DNA from: JACVRW01 sp963819635
GTDB lineage: Bacteria > Actinomycetota > Thermoleophilia > Solirubrobacterales > Thermoleophilaceae
DNA length: 64,000 bases
Assembly: GCA_963819635.1 (NCBI GenBank)
Contig: CAWFWX010000003.1
Location: 1,178,001-1,242,000, forward strand
Direction: 5' to 3'
Every line of letters starts with the position of its first letter. Position 1 is the stretch's first letter. Below are positions 62,521 to 64,000 of this stretch, one piece after another. Made by a program: the position numbers and the translations under genes. The notes below the pieces were generated by a model. The model had not been told where the DNA came from, ran no database searches, and worked only from the letters and a program-made list of their open reading frames with translations.

Positions 62521-64000
62521 CCCTGCTGGCGTCGCGCCTGTGCCTGGCGCAAGGGCGGAGCCTGCTGCTCCGCGTACTCGTTGTAGGCGGCGACGATCCG
62601 CTGCACCAGCTTGTGACGGACCACGTCCTCCCCGCCGAAGCGCACGAACTCGATGCCCTCCACGTCCTTGAGGATGTCGCCGATCACGACGAGCCCCGAG
62701 CGCTGGTCGCGCGGCAGGTCGATCTGTGTGATGTCGCCCGTCACGACCATCTTGGAGTTGAACCCGAGCCGCGTCAGGAACATCTTGATCTGCTCCTGGC
62801 TCGTGTTCTGGGCCTCGTCGAGAATGATGAAGGAGTCGTTGAGCGTGTTGTGCGTGAGGAGGAAGTCGTCCGTTACGTACAGCGAATCCTCTGCGGCGAC
62901 CTGGATGCAGACCGTCTCTGCTTCGCCGGCCGGCTCGATGCTGTCGATGAATCGCATCGGCCGGATCGCTCCGCCTTTCTCGTGATACACGGCGCGCTTG
63001 CGCGCCAGCCTGAACGGCTCGAGCCCGACGGGCAGGCGAATGTCGAGGTTGTATGAGTCGGCGCGGTGGTACACCGGGCGGCCGTTCGCCAAACCCGGCG
63101 GCCGTCCTTTCGCGGCTCGCCGCCTCAGATACGCCACGCCCCCAAGCGAGCGCACGAGGAACACCACATCCTCTGCCAGCTGCGTGGAGCAAGTGCTGTA
63201 CTGGATCCGACAGCGCCGGTCACGCTGGGTCACCGGCCCACCGTCGGTGTCGAGCAGCCCCTGGAGAACCGCCATCCGAACCGCAGGCTCGTTGTGCAGG
63301 TATTGCTGCGGCACGAACTTGGTGCTCGACCGGGCCCCCGCCAGGCCGAGCTCGCGGAGCGCGGCGGTGACCGGATTGGTCACGATCACGCCGCCACGAT
63401 GGCCGTCCAGGTGACGGAGCACGTAGTCGTACTTGCTCTTCTGGCGCAGCTCGATGCGCGGCAACGCACTCTCGAGCGCCTCGGCGAGCTCGGCGTCCTT
63501 CGTGCTGAACGAAGGAGTGGTCGATGTCGTAATGCATCCGTCGCCCAAGAGCAGTCCGAGGGCATACGGATCAAGCGGAACGTCCTGGCGCTCGAGCTCT
63601 ACCGGCTCTGCCAGCGGCAGCTCGAAGCGGCGCTGATGGTGCCGACGCAGGTTTCCGATCATCTCCCGTGTCTGCAGGACACGTCCGTCCTTGCCGTGCG
63701 CCTTGTCGTCGGGCGTCGTCACGAACCAGAGGTGCTCGGCGCAACACAACGTGCTCGACCCGTCCTGTGCGCGGACACGAAACACCTCGCGGCGACCCTG
63801 GGGATATACGCCAAGCACAGGGGTCGGCATACCGTCTGAGCCGATGACGAGGTCTCCCACCCGCACGGAGCCGATCGGCCGGAAGCCCGACGGCGTCAAC
63901 ACCTTCCGGTCAAGCGGCTGCGCGCGACCGCGCATGAAGGCCAGCGGCGCCACCTCGATCACGCCGCGGTCGAGGTGCTGGTTCACCTTCTCGGGCTCGA
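62517..64000 (-). CDS. phoH: PhoH-family ATPase, 5' end outside the window, interrupted by an intein
   Basis: The frame is open to the window edge. The N-extein part visible is VNQHLDRGVIEVAPLAFMRGR; the C-extein (109 residues) has the Walker B strand SFIILDEAQNTSQEQIKMFL and MVVTGDITQIDLPRDQRSGL, the core of PhoH/PhoL, an RNA-associated P-loop protein. The P-loop itself lies upstream. Between MRGR and TLND sits an in-frame 359-residue intein. The mature protein would read MRGRTLND, the normal conserved sequence. Gene order phoH-ybeY-era is standard. Confidence 0.93.
   Translation of the reverse strand, partial: EPEKVNQHLDRGVIEVAPLAFMRGRAQPLDRKVLTPSGFRPIGSVRVGDLVIGSDGMPTPVLGVYPQGRREVFRVRAQDGSSTLCCAEHLWFVTTPDDKAHGKDGRVLQTREMIGNLRRHHQRRFELPLAEPVELERQDVPLDPYALGLLLGDGCITTSTTPSFSTKDAELAEALESALPRIELRQKSKYDYVLRHLDGHRGGVIVTNPVTAALRELGLAGARSSTKFVPQQYLHNEPAVRMAVLQGLLDTDGGPVTQRDRRCRIQYSTCSTQLAEDVVFLVRSLGGVAYLRRRAAKGRPPGLANGRPVYHRADSYNLDIRLPVGLEPFRLARKRAVYHEKGGAIRPMRFIDSIEPAGEAETVCIQVAAEDSLYVTDDFLLTHNTLNDSFIILDEAQNTSQEQIKMFLTRLGFNSKMVVTGDITQIDLPRDQRSGLVVIGDILKDVEGIEFVRFGGEDVVRHKLVQRIVAAYNEYAEQQAPPLRQAQARRQQG
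62847..63923 (-). other. Class 3-type intein with LAGLIDADG homing endonuclease inside phoH
   Basis: The 359-residue insertion starts with Ala (AQPLDRKVLTPSGFRPIGSV) in place of Cys/Ser and ends LLTHN before Thr+1. It has the WCT triplet of class 3 inteins: Trp in block B (AEHLWFVTT), Cys in block F (TVCIQVAAEDS) and Thr in block G (LLTHN). In this class the block F Cys starts the reaction, so Ala1 is expected. Two LAGLIDADG motifs (ALGLLLGDG and LQGLLDTDG) look intact, so the endonuclease may be active. It is placed at a conserved site just before Walker B. Confidence 0.9.

Overview
The window is a G+C-rich, gene-dense piece of an actinobacterial-type chromosome. F420/FMN luciferase-like oxidoreductase, a MoxR/DUF58/transglutaminase cluster, many GTG/TTG starts and 4-bp ATGA/GTGA gene overlaps fit a soil Thermoleophilia (Solirubrobacterales-like) bacterium; this placement is an inference from gene content, not from a marker search. 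No tRNA, rRNA, CRISPR array, insertion sequence or prophage was seen, and no gene-free stretch exceeds 300 bases (the longest is about 180 bases at 31474-31655).

Bases 1-28,400 form an accessory catabolic island. A LacI-family regulator (25691-26732) lies beside six copies of a 14-bp palindrome, consensus TGCAWWCGTWTGCA, found at every major divergent or leader region of the island (3536, 5554, 5630, 25639, 25652, 26745). The sites would control: an E1alpha-E1beta-VOC operon; a dihydrodipicolinate-synthase-like aldolase/lyase; a beta-hydroxyacid dehydrogenase; a five-gene forward operon (two M24/creatinase-fold proteins with degraded metal sites, a quinone-reductase-like MDR, a carboxymuconolactone-decarboxylase-like protein, an LLM oxidoreductase); and a 14-gene reverse operon that starts with a branched-chain-amino-acid-type ABC importer (SBP, permease, a permease-ATPase fusion, ATPase) and continues through a DMT exporter, ACMSD-like amidohydrolase, phytoene-desaturase-like flavoprotein, C-C hydrolase resembling 2,6-dihydroxypseudooxynicotine hydrolase, Gfo/Idh/MocA dehydrogenase, three-subunit molybdenum hydroxylase, another beta-hydroxyacid dehydrogenase and a cupin. 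Together this looks like an uptake-and-degradation system for a small, probably nitrogen-containing organic compound whose identity cannot be read from sequence.

Bases 28,400-44,600 are mixed: polA, an ACT-domain malic enzyme, a TIGR01777 epimerase, a second complete Liv-type importer with two substrate-binding proteins, a phosphofructokinase with pyrophosphate-type residues, and small membrane or NTF2-like proteins. Bases 44,600-64,000 are core genes nearly all on the minus strand: phoH (interrupted by a class 3-type intein), ybeY, era, an acetyltransferase, hisIE, trpEGDC, then a cell-envelope block (PQQ-propeller protein, MoxR, DUF58, transglutaminase, HtrA) and trpFBA. Single-base frame disruptions in several otherwise well-conserved genes (VOC protein, lacI, livM, livK, second SBP, trpA) point to residual sequencing or assembly errors in this window more than to gene decay.
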